Shown here: in pieces, positions 44,138-52,824 of the stretch
Layout: the number at the start of each line of letters is the position of its first letter
How positions within the stretch are numbered: position 1 is the stretch's first letter
Assembly: GCF_900129225.1 (NCBI RefSeq)
Contig: NZ_FQUG01000002.1
Coordinates: 496,001-560,000, forward strand
Length of the DNA: 64,000 nucleotides
Reading direction: 5' to 3'
Source of the DNA: Schwartzia succinivorans DSM 10502
GTDB lineage: Bacteria; Bacillota; Negativicutes; Selenomonadales; Selenomonadaceae
The notes under the pieces: model-generated
What the model saw: the letters and a program-made list of their open reading frames with translations, nothing else
The model's database searches: none
Told to the model about the DNA's origin: nothing
Translations under genes and position numbers: made by a program

Positions 44138-45001
44138 TCATTTTATTAAGTTTTCGGCCTTCCATTCCTGGGGAGTTTTGCCAAATTCTTTTTTGAATGC
44201 CCTAAAGAAGGGAAGATAGCCGTCAAATCCTGCGGTTCTTGCGATGGTATCAAGGGTTTCATCGGGCGAGTGGAGGAGAAGAAGACGCGCTTTCAGAAGC
44301 CGTTTGCTTTTTATGTACTGCTGGATGGTACAGCCTGTGGCTTCTTTGAAGCAGTGCATGAGGTAGCTTCGGCTTACAAATATTTCTGCGGCAAGCGCGT
44401 CAATGGATAGAGGTTCTTCAAGCCTTGCGTTGATTATCTTTATGACCTGTTGGATTTTTTCATCATGGAGAACAGGTGCCAGAGGGTCAAGCTCGCTCTT
44501 CAGCATGGCGCGGTTAAGCAGTATAAGAAATTCTACGAACAGCATTTCAACGTAAAGGGGATTTGCAAAGCCTTTTGCGTGGGTAGTCTGTTCAAGCTTT
44601 TCAAGATGAAAAAGAAGGTCGTGGGTTTTGCCGGGAGCAAGATGCACTACTGCCTCGGCAACAGGCCCTTCAAAGCAAAGTGAGAGATCTTCGGTGCCGC
44701 GTTTATACTGCTCGAAAAAAGATGGTGATACATATATTACGATGCGTTCATAGGGTACTCCTGCTTCCGGTTCGGGACGGTGAATTTCTCCCGCGCGAAC
44801 AAAGACAAGGTCTCTTGGTGAGAGTGTCCAGGTGCGGCCCTCTATGGTGTAGTCTACGTTTCCTGAGAGGAAAACAAGTATCTTATGGAAGTCGTGGTAA
44901 TGAAACGGTATAGGTTCCATTGCAGCGTCGCTCAGGCGGAAAACACGAAAGCCCTCTTTCAGGTAGCCTCGTTTTTCGTAAGATTCCCTTGGTTTGTCCA
45001 T
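44138..45001 (-). CDS. AraC-family transcription regulator with cupin sensor domain
   Basis: 287 residues. The start is the ATG at 45001 (minus strand), with AAGGAGGAAA right upstream. The N-terminal cupin (PFHYHDFHKILVFLSGNVDY) binds a small ligand; the C-terminal pair of helix-turn-helix motifs (LSIDALAAEIFVSRSYLMHCF, IARTAGFDGYLPFFRAFKKE) is complete with the FGKTPQEWK end. It is divergent from the DapF-like gene, which it may control; the ligand is unknown. Confidence 0.93.
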   Translation of the reverse strand: MDKPRESYEKRGYLKEGFRVFRLSDAAMEPIPFHYHDFHKILVFLSGNVDYTIEGRTWTLSPRDLVFVRAGEIHRPEPEAGVPYERIVIYVSPSFFEQYKRGTEDLSLCFEGPVAEAVVHLAPGKTHDLLFHLEKLEQTTHAKGFANPLYVEMLFVEFLILLNRAMLKSELDPLAPVLHDEKIQQVIKIINARLEEPLSIDALAAEIFVSRSYLMHCFKEATGCTIQQYIKSKRLLKARLLLLHSPDETLDTIARTAGFDGYLPFFRAFKKEFGKTPQEWKAENLIK

Positions 45002-45021
45002 GAAATTTCCTCCTTTTTTCA

Positions 45022-45090
45022 AGTATAGCACTTTTTGATATATAAACAGCACAAAATTGCATTTTTCCTTCTTTTTGTGCCTGCTATACT
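45022..45090. promoter_or_regulatory. Divergent promoter/operator between the AraC and DapF-like genes
   Basis: A perfect 9-base inverted repeat, AGTATAGCA (45022-45030) and TGCTATACT (45082-45090), provides an extended -10 box (TGC-TATACT) on each strand. Between them lies an 8-base inverted repeat, GCACAAAA (45049-45056) and TTTTGTGC (45073-45080), placed just at the -35 region of each promoter. This is a candidate AraC-type binding site. Confidence 0.65.
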
Positions 45091-45121
45091 CTAGTTAAAG
45101 AAATTTTGGAGGCGATGAACC

Positions 45122-45535
45122 ATGCGGCAGTTAGAAAAATACGTAATTTCCGGTGTACGCTATATTGTTTGGGACGAGATGGCAGGAGAAATGCCGGAGA
45201 CAGCCGGATGCATGCGCCTTATGGATGCCGGGGATGGTATCGGTGGCGACCGCCTTGTTGTCATCGACGGAAGAAATGCAAAGGATGTCCGTGTTTTTGA
45301 TGCAAAGGGACGGGAAACCGTGCTTGATGATGCTGCGCGCTATGCGGCAGCGCTCTGCTTTGGTAAGCAGGGACAGGCAATGCAGGCGGCGTCGCTTTTG
45401 AATGCTATGGAGCGTTCGTCCCGTGTCTCCCTGACAGGGACAGAGCCTGAGCATTGCGAGGTTCGCCTTACGGAGTGCTTCTGCAGGGGAATACTTGGTA
45501 AAACTCTTTGCTCTGCTTCGGTTTTGGCAGGTTGA
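45122..45535 (+). CDS. Half-length DapF-like (diaminopimelate epimerase fold) protein without catalytic Cys
   Basis: 137 residues; DapF is normally about 275. The segment VISGVRYIVWDE resembles the DapF start, and GIGGDRLVVIDGRNAKDVRV FDAKGRETVLDDAARYAAAL matches the DapF run of GxGADGL, MRIFNADGSE and the CGNxxRC loop. Here the catalytic CGN is DDA, and there is no second half. GGAGGCGATGAACC supplies the ribosome site. It is more probably a repurposed ligand-binding or regulatory relative than an epimerase. Divergent AraC gene upstream. Confidence 0.6.
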   Translation: MRQLEKYVISGVRYIVWDEMAGEMPETAGCMRLMDAGDGIGGDRLVVIDGRNAKDVRVFDAKGRETVLDDAARYAAALCFGKQGQAMQAASLLNAMERSSRVSLTGTEPEHCEVRLTECFCRGILGKTLCSASVLAG

Positions 45536-45563
45536 ATCGAATAAAAAATCATTGTGTATACAT

Positions 45564-45600
45564 AACGGCCGACTTCGAATTCGAAGCCGGTCGTTTTCGA
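45564..45600 (+). terminator. Probable terminator after the DapF-like gene
   Basis: AACGGCCGACTTCGAA (45564-45579) pairs with TTCGAAGCCGGTCGTT (45580-45595) with one G-U and one A-C mismatch, followed by a T-rich run. The arms nearly abut, so the inner bases form the loop. Confidence 0.65.
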
Positions 45601-45626
45601 TTTCGCTTTCTTATGTCTAGGCCCTA

Positions 45627-45635
45627 TGTTATAAT
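45627..45635 (+). promoter_or_regulatory. Extended -10 promoter of the purine operon
   Basis: TGTTATAAT is an extended -10 box (TGN-TATAAT) 86 bases before the purE start. No -35 match is seen 17 bases upstream. No full PurR box (CCGAACAWT pair) was found near it. Confidence 0.6.
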
Positions 45636-45638
45636 TAT

Positions 45639-45665
45639 CCCGAAAGCGGGCAGGATACCTGCTTG
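45639..45665 (+). promoter_or_regulatory. Leader hairpins of the purine operon
   Basis: Two small stems share the same arm. CCCG (45639-45642) can pair with CGGG (45647-45650). CGGGCAGG (45647-45654) can pair with CCTGCTTG (45658-45665). They exclude each other and are followed by TTTGTTTTTTT (45673-45683). This could be a switch or attenuator, or an incidental hairpin. It matches no riboswitch class I know. Confidence 0.35.
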
Positions 45666-45721
45666 GGTAACGTTTGTTTTTTTGTGATGTACATACTTTC
45701 GTTAGGAGGATGAACAGAAAA

Positions 45722-46210
45722 ATGAGCAAAGTGGCGATTGTGATCGGCAGTGATTCTGACTGGCCGATTATGAAACCGGCGGCTGAGGTTCTGAAGCAGT
45801 TCGGCGTGGAAGCCGAGGTGACGGTGGCATCCGCTCATCGTACACCGGCAAAGGTTCGTGAACTTGTAACAACCGCAGGGGAGAGAGATGTACGCCTCTT
45901 TATTGCGGCGGCAGGCGGCGCAGCACATCTCGCCGGTGTCGTTGCCAGCTATACGACGCTTCCGGTTATAGGTGTTCCTATCAATGCGTCGGCCCTGAAC
46001 GGCCTGGATTCGCTTCTGGCTACCGTGCAGATGCCGTCGGGCATTCCGGTTGCAACTATGGCAATCAACGGAGCAAAGAATGCGGCACTTTTTGCGGTGG
46101 AGATTCTGGCTGTGGGAGATGCGGCTTTATCCGCAAAGATGAAGGAGTACCGCGAGAAGCTTGCAAAAGAGGTCGATGAAAAAGCGGCCCGTGTGCAGGC
46201 ACAGATTTGA
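45722..46210 (+). CDS. purE: PurE, AIR carboxylase / N5-CAIR mutase
   Basis: Sixth-step purine enzyme, converting N5-CAIR (or AIR plus CO2) to CAIR. 162 residues; motifs GSDSDWPIM, SAHRTP (catalytic His), AAGGAAHLAGVVA and GIPVATMAING are intact. ATG 45722 follows TAGGAGG by about 12 bases; an in-frame ATG at 45710 overlaps the ribosome site. PurK is not encoded nearby, so either PurK lies elsewhere or PurE carboxylates AIR directly. First gene of the pur operon. Confidence 0.95.
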   Translation: MSKVAIVIGSDSDWPIMKPAAEVLKQFGVEAEVTVASAHRTPAKVRELVTTAGERDVRLFIAAAGGAAHLAGVVASYTTLPVIGVPINASALNGLDSLLATVQMPSGIPVATMAINGAKNAALFAVEILAVGDAALSAKMKEYREKLAKEVDEKAARVQAQI

Positions 46211-46311
46211 GTGCAGTGTTAATATAAAAAACGCAGAGCATGCAGCTATACTGCGTTATGACCACTTATAGAAGCATTTGATTATGTACTTTATGGGAGG
46301 AATTTTTCAGC

Positions 46312-47025
46312 ATGGAAAAGAAGGAAGCACTTTACGAGGGCAAGGCAAAGATTATCTACGCGACAGACAAAGCAGATGAGCTGCTGGTCTATTATAAGGA
46401 TGATGCTACGGCAGGCAACGGCGCCAAAAAAGGTACGATTGCCGATAAGGGTATCATGAACAACAAGATGACGGCGTTCTTCTTTGAACTTCTTGAGAAG
46501 CAGGGAATCAAGACACATTATGTCAGCATGCCGAGCGAACGCGAAATGCTCGTAAAGAAGCTCGATATGATTCCGCTGGAGGTTGTCATGCGCAACGTTG
46601 CTGCAGGCTCTCTGGCTGAGCGTCTTGGACTTGAAGAGGGTACAGTTCTCTCGAAGCCTATCGTTGAGCTTTATTATAAGAGTGACAAACTCGGGGATCC
46701 GATGCTGAATCATTATCATATTCAGGCTGTCGGGCTTGCAACTCCTGAAGAGGTTGCAAAGGTCGAGGAGCTGGGACTTAAAGTCAATTCTATTCTCAAG
46801 GATTTCCTCAAGGAGAAAAAGGTTGACCTCATTGATTTCAAGCTTGAGTTTGGACGTTATAACGGAGAGGTTGTTCTGGGTGATGAGATTTCTCCGGATA
46901 ATTGCCGCTTCTGGGACAGCGATACTCATGAGAAGCTGGATAAGGACCGCTTCCGTCGTGATTTGGGAAATGTTGAAGGCGCATACAAGGAAATGCTTCG
47001 CCGCCTGACAGGAGAAGAAAGATAA
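46312..47025 (+). CDS. purC: PurC, SAICAR synthetase
   Basis: Joins aspartate to CAIR with ATP. 237 residues; motifs [50 protein letters not shown] and [11 protein letters not shown] are typical. ATG 46312 has GGGAGG upstream. The 101-base gap to purE holds a short hairpin (AACGCAG/CTGCGTT, 46230-46257) without a T-run. The purF ATG follows after one base. Confidence 0.96.
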   Translation: MEKKEALYEGKAKIIYATDKADELLVYYKDDATAGNGAKKGTIADKGIMNNKMTAFFFELLEKQGIKTHYVSMPSEREMLVKKLDMIPLEVVMRNVAAGSLAERLGLEEGTVLSKPIVELYYKSDKLGDPMLNHYHIQAVGLATPEEVAKVEELGLKVNSILKDFLKEKKVDLIDFKLEFGRYNGEVVLGDEISPDNCRFWDSDTHEKLDKDRFRRDLGNVEGAYKEMLRRLTGEER

Positions 47026-47026
47026 G

Positions 47027-48454
47027 ATGTATGAGCTTTTAGGGAACAAATGGCATGAAGAATGCGGAGTCTATGGTGTGTTTGCGCACGATGAGGATGT
47101 GTCTGCGCTGACGTATCTCGGACTTTATGCGTTGCAGCACCGTGGACAGGAGAGTGCCGGTATTGCGGTTACTGATGGAGCATGGATGGATGTTACACGG
47201 GGCATGGGCCTTGTTAACGAGGTATTTCGTCATCAGGTGCCCCATATGGACAATCAGTACATTGCTATCGGGCACGTACGCTATTCCACGACGGGCTCCA
47301 GCCTTCTGCAGAATACACAGCCTTTGATTGTCAATTATTCCGGTGGAAAAATCAGTCTTGCACACAACGGCAACCTTACGAATGCTATGGAGATTCGTAA
47401 AAAGCTGGAGGATGACGGGACGATTTTTCAGACCTCAATTGATACTGAGGTTATTTTGAATCTTATTGCCCGCTCCCGCAAGGAGACTGTTGAGGAACGT
47501 CTTGCAGACAGCCTTAACCAGGTCAAGGGCGCATACTGTATCACGCTTATGACCGAGAATAAGCTCATCGGAGCACGCGACCCGCAGGGCTTCAGACCGC
47601 TCTGCCTTGGAAAGCTTGAAAACGGCTGGGTGCTTTCCTCTGAGAGCTGTGGTCTTGATGTTATAGGCGCGGAATTCGTGCGCGATATTGAGCCGGGTGA
47701 AATGGTCATCATTGATGACAGCGGTATAAAATCCGTACATTTTGCACCGAAGCAGCAGCTTGCTTCCTGCATATTTGAATATATCTATTTTGCGCGTCCT
47801 GATTCGGTCATAGACGGACAGAGTGTGCATGATGCGCGCTTTATGATGGGACGTATTCTTGCCCGCGAAAGTAAGTTTAAGGGCGATATTGTTATTTCAG
47901 TACCTGACTCCGGTACAACGGCGGCGACGGGCTATGCCTACGAAGCAGGAATTCCTTTCGTTGAAGGCCTTATGAAGAATCGCTATATCGGGCGAACATT
48001 CATTCAGCCGACACAGAAGAAACGCGATACGGCCGTTCAGCTGAAGCTGAATGCAATCCGTTCTGTTGTCGAGGGCAAATCTGTAATCATGGTTGATGAT
48101 TCCATAGTGCGCGGTACGACAAGCGGAAAGATTGTAAAAATGCTCCGCAATGCCGGCGCAAAGGAAGTGCATATGTGCGTCAGCTCACCTCCGATTGGAT
48201 TCCCCTGCTACTACGGAATCGATACGTCTGTGCGTAAGGAGCTTATTGCGGCTAAAAAATCTGTGGAGGAGATTCGCCAGTACATAGAGGCTGATTCACT
48301 GCATTTCCTCTCTATAGAAGGACTCAAGGAGTCTCTTACAGCGGTTAACCCGAATAATATGTGTTACGCATGCTTTAACAGCGATTATCCGGTTGAGCAG
48401 GGCAAGCAGCCTGAGGGCTCCGGCAAATACGTTTTTGAGCAGCGCAAGTGCTGA
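47027..48454 (+). CDS. purF: PurF, glutamine PRPP amidotransferase (Fe-S type)
   Basis: First committed purine step. A 12-residue propeptide precedes the catalytic Cys13 (CGVYGVF). The glutaminase domain (LQHRGQESAGIA, RYSTTG) and the PRPP domain (VIMVDDSIVRGTTSG) are complete. Extra cysteines, including C-Y-A-C near the C-terminus, ASCIFEYIYF and FPCYYG, match the Bacillus-type enzyme with a 4Fe-4S cluster. 475 residues. Confidence 0.96.
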   Translation: MYELLGNKWHEECGVYGVFAHDEDVSALTYLGLYALQHRGQESAGIAVTDGAWMDVTRGMGLVNEVFRHQVPHMDNQYIAIGHVRYSTTGSSLLQNTQPLIVNYSGGKISLAHNGNLTNAMEIRKKLEDDGTIFQTSIDTEVILNLIARSRKETVEERLADSLNQVKGAYCITLMTENKLIGARDPQGFRPLCLGKLENGWVLSSESCGLDVIGAEFVRDIEPGEMVIIDDSGIKSVHFAPKQQLASCIFEYIYFARPDSVIDGQSVHDARFMMGRILARESKFKGDIVISVPDSGTTAATGYAYEAGIPFVEGLMKNRYIGRTFIQPTQKKRDTAVQLKLNAIRSVVEGKSVIMVDDSIVRGTTSGKIVKMLRNAGAKEVHMCVSSPPIGFPCYYGIDTSVRKELIAAKKSVEEIRQYIEADSLHFLSIEGLKESLTAVNPNNMCYACFNSDYPVEQGKQPEGSGKYVFEQRKC

Positions 48455-48458
48455 TTTT

Positions 48459-48493
48459 TTGCGCCTCATTCCGGCATAAGGGATGAGGCGCAA
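48459..48493 (+). repeat. Perfect hairpin between purF and purM
   Basis: TTGCGCCTCAT (48459-48469) pairs perfectly with ATGAGGCGCAA (48483-48493), an 11-base stem with a 13-base loop. No T-run follows, so it is more likely an RNA-stabilising or processing hairpin than a terminator. Confidence 0.6.
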
Positions 48494-48524
48494 TCCATAC
48501 TATCCGGAATTTTGGAGGTAACTC

Positions 48525-49577
48525 ATGGAGAATAAAAAACTTACATACCGCGATGCAGGTGTGGATATTGATGCAGGAAATTATTCCGTACAGCTCATAA
48601 AGGACAGCGTTAAGGCAACGTACCGCCCTGAGGTATTGGGAGATCTTGGCGGCTTTGGCGGGCTTTTCGCTCTTTCGACAAAATATAAGGAACCGGTGCT
48701 TGTTTCCGGAACAGACGGAGTCGGTACGAAGCTTAAGCTTGCATTCATGCTCAACAAGCATGATACGGTAGGACAGGATGCTGTTGCTATGTGTGTCAAT
48801 GATATTCTCGTACAGGGCGCGGAGCCGTTGTTTTTCCTTGACTATCTTGCTGTAGGAAAGCTAGATCCCGAGCAGGTCGCATCCGTTGTTAAAGGCGTTG
48901 CAGGCGCATGCAAGGAATCCGGATGTGCGCTTATTGGCGGCGAGACGGCCGAAATGAACGGGTTTTACCCGGTAGGAGAATATGATATCGCCGGTTTTGC
49001 GGTAGGTGCTGTAGAAAAATCCGAAATCATCACCAGCGAGCGGGTAAAAGAAGGAGATGTCATTCTTGGACTTCCTTCATCAGGACTTCATTCCAACGGT
49101 TTTTCTCTCGTCAGAAAAATCGTGTTTGAGCTGAAGGGCTTCAAGGGTGATGAATATATCGAAGACCTCGGAAAAACTATCGGGGAGGAGCTTTTGACTC
49201 CGACTCGTCTTTATCCGCGTGTCTGCCTGCCTCTTATCCGTGATTTTAATCTGCACGGGATGGCACACATCACAGGCGGCGGCTTCTATGAAAACATTCC
49301 CCGCGCTCTTCCTGATGACATGGGTGTCGAGATTGACGCAGGCGCATGGAAAATGCCTAAGATTTTTGAATTGCTTCAGAAATGGGGCAACGTGGACTGG
49401 CCGGAAATGTACCGCACGTTTAACATGGGCGTGGGTATGGTTATCATTGCTGCACCTGAGGATGCGGATAAAATCCGTGCTTCCCTTGAAGGAAAAGGCG
49501 AGACGGTCTATACACTTGGTCATGTGACAAAGGGTAAGCATGAAGTTGTTATCAAAGGCGGAGTGTTCAATGGCTGA
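48525..49577 (+). CDS. purM: PurM, AIR synthetase
   Basis: Closes the imidazole ring of FGAM to give AIR. 350 residues; motifs [49 protein letters not shown] and [13 protein letters not shown] are present. TTGGAGGT precedes ATG 48525. Its stop overlaps purN by 8 bases. Confidence 0.96.
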   Translation: MENKKLTYRDAGVDIDAGNYSVQLIKDSVKATYRPEVLGDLGGFGGLFALSTKYKEPVLVSGTDGVGTKLKLAFMLNKHDTVGQDAVAMCVNDILVQGAEPLFFLDYLAVGKLDPEQVASVVKGVAGACKESGCALIGGETAEMNGFYPVGEYDIAGFAVGAVEKSEIITSERVKEGDVILGLPSSGLHSNGFSLVRKIVFELKGFKGDEYIEDLGKTIGEELLTPTRLYPRVCLPLIRDFNLHGMAHITGGGFYENIPRALPDDMGVEIDAGAWKMPKIFELLQKWGNVDWPEMYRTFNMGVGMVIIAAPEDADKIRASLEGKGETVYTLGHVTKGKHEVVIKGGVFNG

Positions 49578-50184
49578 TAAAGAGAAAATCGGTGTACTAT
49601 GTTCGGGACGTGGTACAAACCTCCAGTCTATCATTGCTGCAGTTGAAAGCGGACAGATCCCTGCACCTATAGGTGTAGTTCTCACAGACAAACCCGATGT
49701 TATGGCACTTGAACGTGCCGAAAAAGCAGGTATTCCGAATTTTTGTGTCAACAGAAAGGAATGCTCCGATAAGCAGGAGTTTGAGGAAAAGCTCGTTGAA
49801 AAGCTGCGGGAGCATGGTGTTACGCTGGTTGTTCTGGCCGGCTTTATGCGTATTTTGAGTCCGTATTTTGTACGTGCCTTCAAGGGCAGAATCCTGAATA
49901 TACATCCTGCGCTTTTGCCGTCCTTCCCGGGCGCGCATGCGCATCGTGATGTGCTGGAATATGGCGTGAAGGTTTCTGGAGTCACTGTTCATTTCGTCGA
50001 TGAAGGTATGGACAGCGGACCAATCATTCTGCAGGCGGCTGTTCCCGTTGAGGATGATGATACTGAGGATACGCTTGCAGCCCGTGTTTTGGTAGAGGAG
50101 CATAAGATTTATCCCCGTGCCATTGAACTTTATTTGAAAAACAAGCTGAAGGTAGAGGGCCGAATGGTCCGTATTTTAAAATAA
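49570..50184 (+). CDS. purN: PurN, GAR formyltransferase
   Basis: Formylates GAR with 10-formyl-THF. ATG 49570 overlaps the end of purM and follows GGCGGAG. 204 residues; [37 protein letters not shown] (catalytic Asn-His), and [19 protein letters not shown] (catalytic Asp) are intact. Confidence 0.96.
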   Translation: MADKEKIGVLCSGRGTNLQSIIAAVESGQIPAPIGVVLTDKPDVMALERAEKAGIPNFCVNRKECSDKQEFEEKLVEKLREHGVTLVVLAGFMRILSPYFVRAFKGRILNIHPALLPSFPGAHAHRDVLEYGVKVSGVTVHFVDEGMDSGPIILQAAVPVEDDDTEDTLAARVLVEEHKIYPRAIELYLKNKLKVEGRMVRILK

Positions 50185-50202
50185 GTGAGGAGCGTGGATT
50201 TC

Positions 50203-50796
50203 ATGAAGATTAAACGTGCATTGGTTAGTGTATCGGACAAGACCGGCGTTGTTGAGTTTGCGCGCAAACTGCATGCGGCAGGCGTTGAGATTGTTTCGAC
50301 GGGAGGGACTATGCGTGCTATCAAGGAAGCAGGCATTCCTGTCATGTATGTAAGTGATGTAACGGGATTCCCTGAAATCATGGATGGACGCGTGAAAACT
50401 CTTAATCCGTATATTCACGGGGGAATACTTGCAGTACGTGACAACCCTGAGCATGTGGCTTCCATGAAGGAGCATAAGATAACTCCGATTGACCTTGTCG
50501 TTGTCAATCTGTACCCGTTCAAGGAAACAATCGCAAAGCCGGACGTAACTCTTGCGGAAGCTATTGAAAACATTGATATCGGGGGACCGGCAATGATTCG
50601 TGCAGCTGCGAAGAATTTCAAGTTTGTTACAGTCGTTACGAATCCGAAGCGCTATGATGAGGTTGCGGAAGCAATCATAAAGGACGGCTGCACGTCGGGG
50701 ATGCTCCGCATGCAGCTGGCACAGGAAGCATTTGCTCATACGGCGGAATATGATGACTGCATTCAGAACTATCTGAAGCAGCAAATCAGTAAGTGA
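50203..50796 (+). CDS. purH: IMP cyclohydrolase only (N-terminal half of PurH)
   Basis: 197 residues, about two-fifths of the usual 500+ residue bifunctional PurH. The MGS-like cyclohydrolase domain is complete: [63 protein letters not shown] and [16 protein letters not shown]. It stops at a clean TGA, and purD starts 9 bases later, so the AICAR formyltransferase domain is not here and no frameshift relic is visible. ATG 50203 with GAGGAG upstream. AICAR formylation needs a separate enzyme. Confidence 0.93.
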   Translation: MKIKRALVSVSDKTGVVEFARKLHAAGVEIVSTGGTMRAIKEAGIPVMYVSDVTGFPEIMDGRVKTLNPYIHGGILAVRDNPEHVASMKEHKITPIDLVVVNLYPFKETIAKPDVTLAEAIENIDIGGPAMIRAAAKNFKFVTVVTNPKRYDEVAEAIIKDGCTSGMLRMQLAQEAFAHTAEYDDCIQNYLKQQISK

Positions 50797-50804
50797 GGCG
50801 TAGA

Positions 50805-52079
50805 ATGAAAATTGCAGTTATTGGCAGCGGCGGCCGTGAACACGCGCTTGCATGGAAGCTCAGTCAGAGCAGGCATACGGAAAAGCTTTACGCTGTTCCG
50901 GGAAATCCCGGAATGGCGGATATCGCTGAGTGTGTATCGGGCATCGATATCGAGGATAACGATGCCATCGTAAAATTTGCCAAAGACAAAGAAATTGACC
51001 TTGTGGTAATCGGCCCTGAGGTGCCGTTGACAAATGGTGTTGTTGACGCACTTTCGGCAGAAGGAATCAAGGCGTTTGGCCCTACCGGAAAAGCGGCAGA
51101 GCTTGAAGGCTCAAAGGTTTATGCAAAGCTGGTCATGAAACGTTACGGGATTCCCACGGCACGCTATGAGGTGTTCGGAGATGCGGGCCGTGCGCGCGTA
51201 TATGTACGTCAGATGCGCCAGCCATTTGCTATCAAGGCTGACGGCTTGGCCGCCGGAAAAGGTGTCATACTGACAAAGGATGCGGACGAGGCTGTTGCGG
51301 CAATAGATACTATTATGACCGACAAGGCGTTCGGCGAGGCAGGAAGCCGTGTTGTCATTGAGGAATTTATGCAGGGCGAGGAAGCGTCTGTTCTCGCGTT
51401 TACGGACGGAAAGACTATCGTACCTATGGTTCCGTCACAGGACCACAAGGCGGTCTATGACGGCGACAAAGGGCCGAATACAGGCGGCATGGGAACGTAC
51501 GCACCTGCACCGGTTATTACGCCGGATATCATGGACCGTGTCAAAAAGGAAATTCTTGAGCCGATGGTTGAAGCCATGAACAAAGAGGGACGTCCTTATA
51601 AGGGCTGTCTCTATGCGGGACTTATGATTACAGACAAGGGTCCTAAGGTAGTTGAGTTCAATGCACGCTTCGGAGACCCTGAGACGCAGGTTGTTCTTCC
51701 GCTTCTGAAAAGCGACCTCGTTGAGGTCATGCTTGCATGTATTGACGGCACTCTGGACAAGACGCCTATCGAGTGGTCGGACGGCGCGGCAGTTTGTGTA
51801 GTCATGGCATCCGGCGGATATCCCAGAAGCTATGAAAAGGGCAAGGAAATAACGGGTCTTGATGCCGCAAAGGCTGACGGCGATATAGTGTTCCATGCAG
51901 GCACAAAAAATGTTGACGGCAAAATCGTAACCAACGGCGGACGTGTACTTGGTGTCGTCGGACAGGCAGAAAACATAAAAGCTGCTGTTGATAAGGCGTA
52001 CGAAGGGGTTAAGAAAATTTCCTTCGATAAAGAATATCACCGTACGGATATAGCCCACAGGGCGCTTGAGCGTCTTTGA
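50805..52079 (+). CDS. purD: PurD, GAR synthetase
   Basis: Joins glycine to phosphoribosylamine. ATG 50805 follows TGAGG by 6 bases. 424 residues; GSGGREHALAWKLSQS, VIGPEVPLTNGVVD, ATP-grasp segments (PFAIKADGLAAGKGVIL, GGMGTYAPAPVI) and VEFNARFGDPETQVVLP are complete. Last gene of the pur operon, then a terminator. Confidence 0.96.
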   Translation: MKIAVIGSGGREHALAWKLSQSRHTEKLYAVPGNPGMADIAECVSGIDIEDNDAIVKFAKDKEIDLVVIGPEVPLTNGVVDALSAEGIKAFGPTGKAAELEGSKVYAKLVMKRYGIPTARYEVFGDAGRARVYVRQMRQPFAIKADGLAAGKGVILTKDADEAVAAIDTIMTDKAFGEAGSRVVIEEFMQGEEASVLAFTDGKTIVPMVPSQDHKAVYDGDKGPNTGGMGTYAPAPVITPDIMDRVKKEILEPMVEAMNKEGRPYKGCLYAGLMITDKGPKVVEFNARFGDPETQVVLPLLKSDLVEVMLACIDGTLDKTPIEWSDGAAVCVVMASGGYPRSYEKGKEITGLDAAKADGDIVFHAGTKNVDGKIVTNGGRVLGVVGQAENIKAAVDKAYEGVKKISFDKEYHRTDIAHRALERL

Positions 52080-52094
52080 AGCTTTGGATTAAAG

Positions 52095-52128
52095 AAAAGC
52101 GAGGTCTGATTCAGACTTCGCTTTTTTG
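52095..52128 (+). terminator. Terminator of the purine operon
   Basis: AAAAGCGAGGTCTGA (52095-52109) pairs with TCAGACTTCGCTTTT (52111-52125) with one G-U, followed by more T. The arms nearly touch, so the innermost pairs form the loop. Confidence 0.85.
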
Positions 52129-52142
52129 ATTAATGAATACTG

Positions 52143-52171
52143 TTCAGTAAATTTAGAAAATGTGATAAAAT
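52143..52171 (+). promoter_or_regulatory. Promoter of the BsuPI-like gene
   Basis: TTCAGT (52143-52148), 17 bases, then TGA-TAAAAT (extended -10 at 52163-52171). The -35 is weak (three of six), the extended -10 good. Confidence 0.5.
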
Positions 52172-52213
52172 GAAATATATAATCAGATTTTTACATAAGA
52201 AGGCGGATTTCGT

Positions 52214-52804
52214 ATGATAAAAAAATTGCTTGCAGGCTTGTCTGTCGGAGTCATTTTGATTACAGGAGCTGTAGAAACCGCATATGCAGGATTTGGTACA
52301 GAAATAGGAGTATATTTCCCGGCAGGCGGAGGTTCATCCGGCTCGTCAGGTTCATCTGTGGGCTATGCCGGCTTTACGGTTGACAAAGTAGCTCAGGAGC
52401 TGACGGTTGAAGAAAAGCACGGCGGGCTTGTCATGGAGCTTTGCATAACAAATGAGGGCGATACGCCGTACACAATTGAGCATAGGGACGGACAGATATA
52501 TGAGTTTGTCATTTTGGACAAACGGGGCAAGGTGCTCTGGAAATGGTCCGAAGGTATGGCGTTTACGCAGGCACTCACGTCATCAACTGTTGGAGCGAAG
52601 GATTCGGTTGTTTACAAGGCGGAAATAAAGCGTTCTGATTACAAAAAAATACGCGACAATGCGGCTGTTGTTACCGCGTTTCTGAAGGATACGCCGTACA
52701 CAATTTCTGCCAGTATCCCCGAACGAATACAGGAAAGCGGAGGATCTTCGATACATGGAGCAATACGTATCGGTATGGGGAATGGGCGCTGGTACGATGA
52801 TTGA
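52214..52804 (+). CDS. Secreted BsuPI-domain protein
   Basis: 196 residues. A signal peptide is clear (LLAGLSVGVILITGAVETAYA), then a Gly/Ser linker, then a BsuPI-like beta domain: ITNEGDTPYTIEHRDGQIYE FVILDKRGKVLWKWSEG, FTQAL. Bacillus BsuPI is an intracellular protease inhibitor, but many exported homologues have unknown targets. The tail is Gly/Ser-rich. GAAGGCGG precedes ATG 52214. The next gene follows after 20 bases. Confidence 0.82.
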   Translation: MIKKLLAGLSVGVILITGAVETAYAGFGTEIGVYFPAGGGSSGSSGSSVGYAGFTVDKVAQELTVEEKHGGLVMELCITNEGDTPYTIEHRDGQIYEFVILDKRGKVLWKWSEGMAFTQALTSSTVGAKDSVVYKAEIKRSDYKKIRDNAAVVTAFLKDTPYTISASIPERIQESGGSSIHGAIRIGMGNGRWYDD

Positions 52805-52824
52805 CAGAACAGGGGGCGTGAGCA

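Noticed and set aside
45601-45721. PurR box or known riboswitch ahead of purE
   Set aside because: Only a CCGAA-like core is seen with no paired second box, and the hairpins do not fit the purine, ZTP, THF or PRPP riboswitch patterns.
49080-49985. Leftward open frame of 301 codons opposite purM/purN
   Set aside because: Antisense to two complete purine genes with intact active sites; no ribosome site or motif.
50203-50810. purH truncated by frameshift or assembly error
   Set aside because: The domain ends at its natural boundary, the stop is clean, and purD with its own ribosome site follows at once; no formyltransferase fragment is found in any frame.
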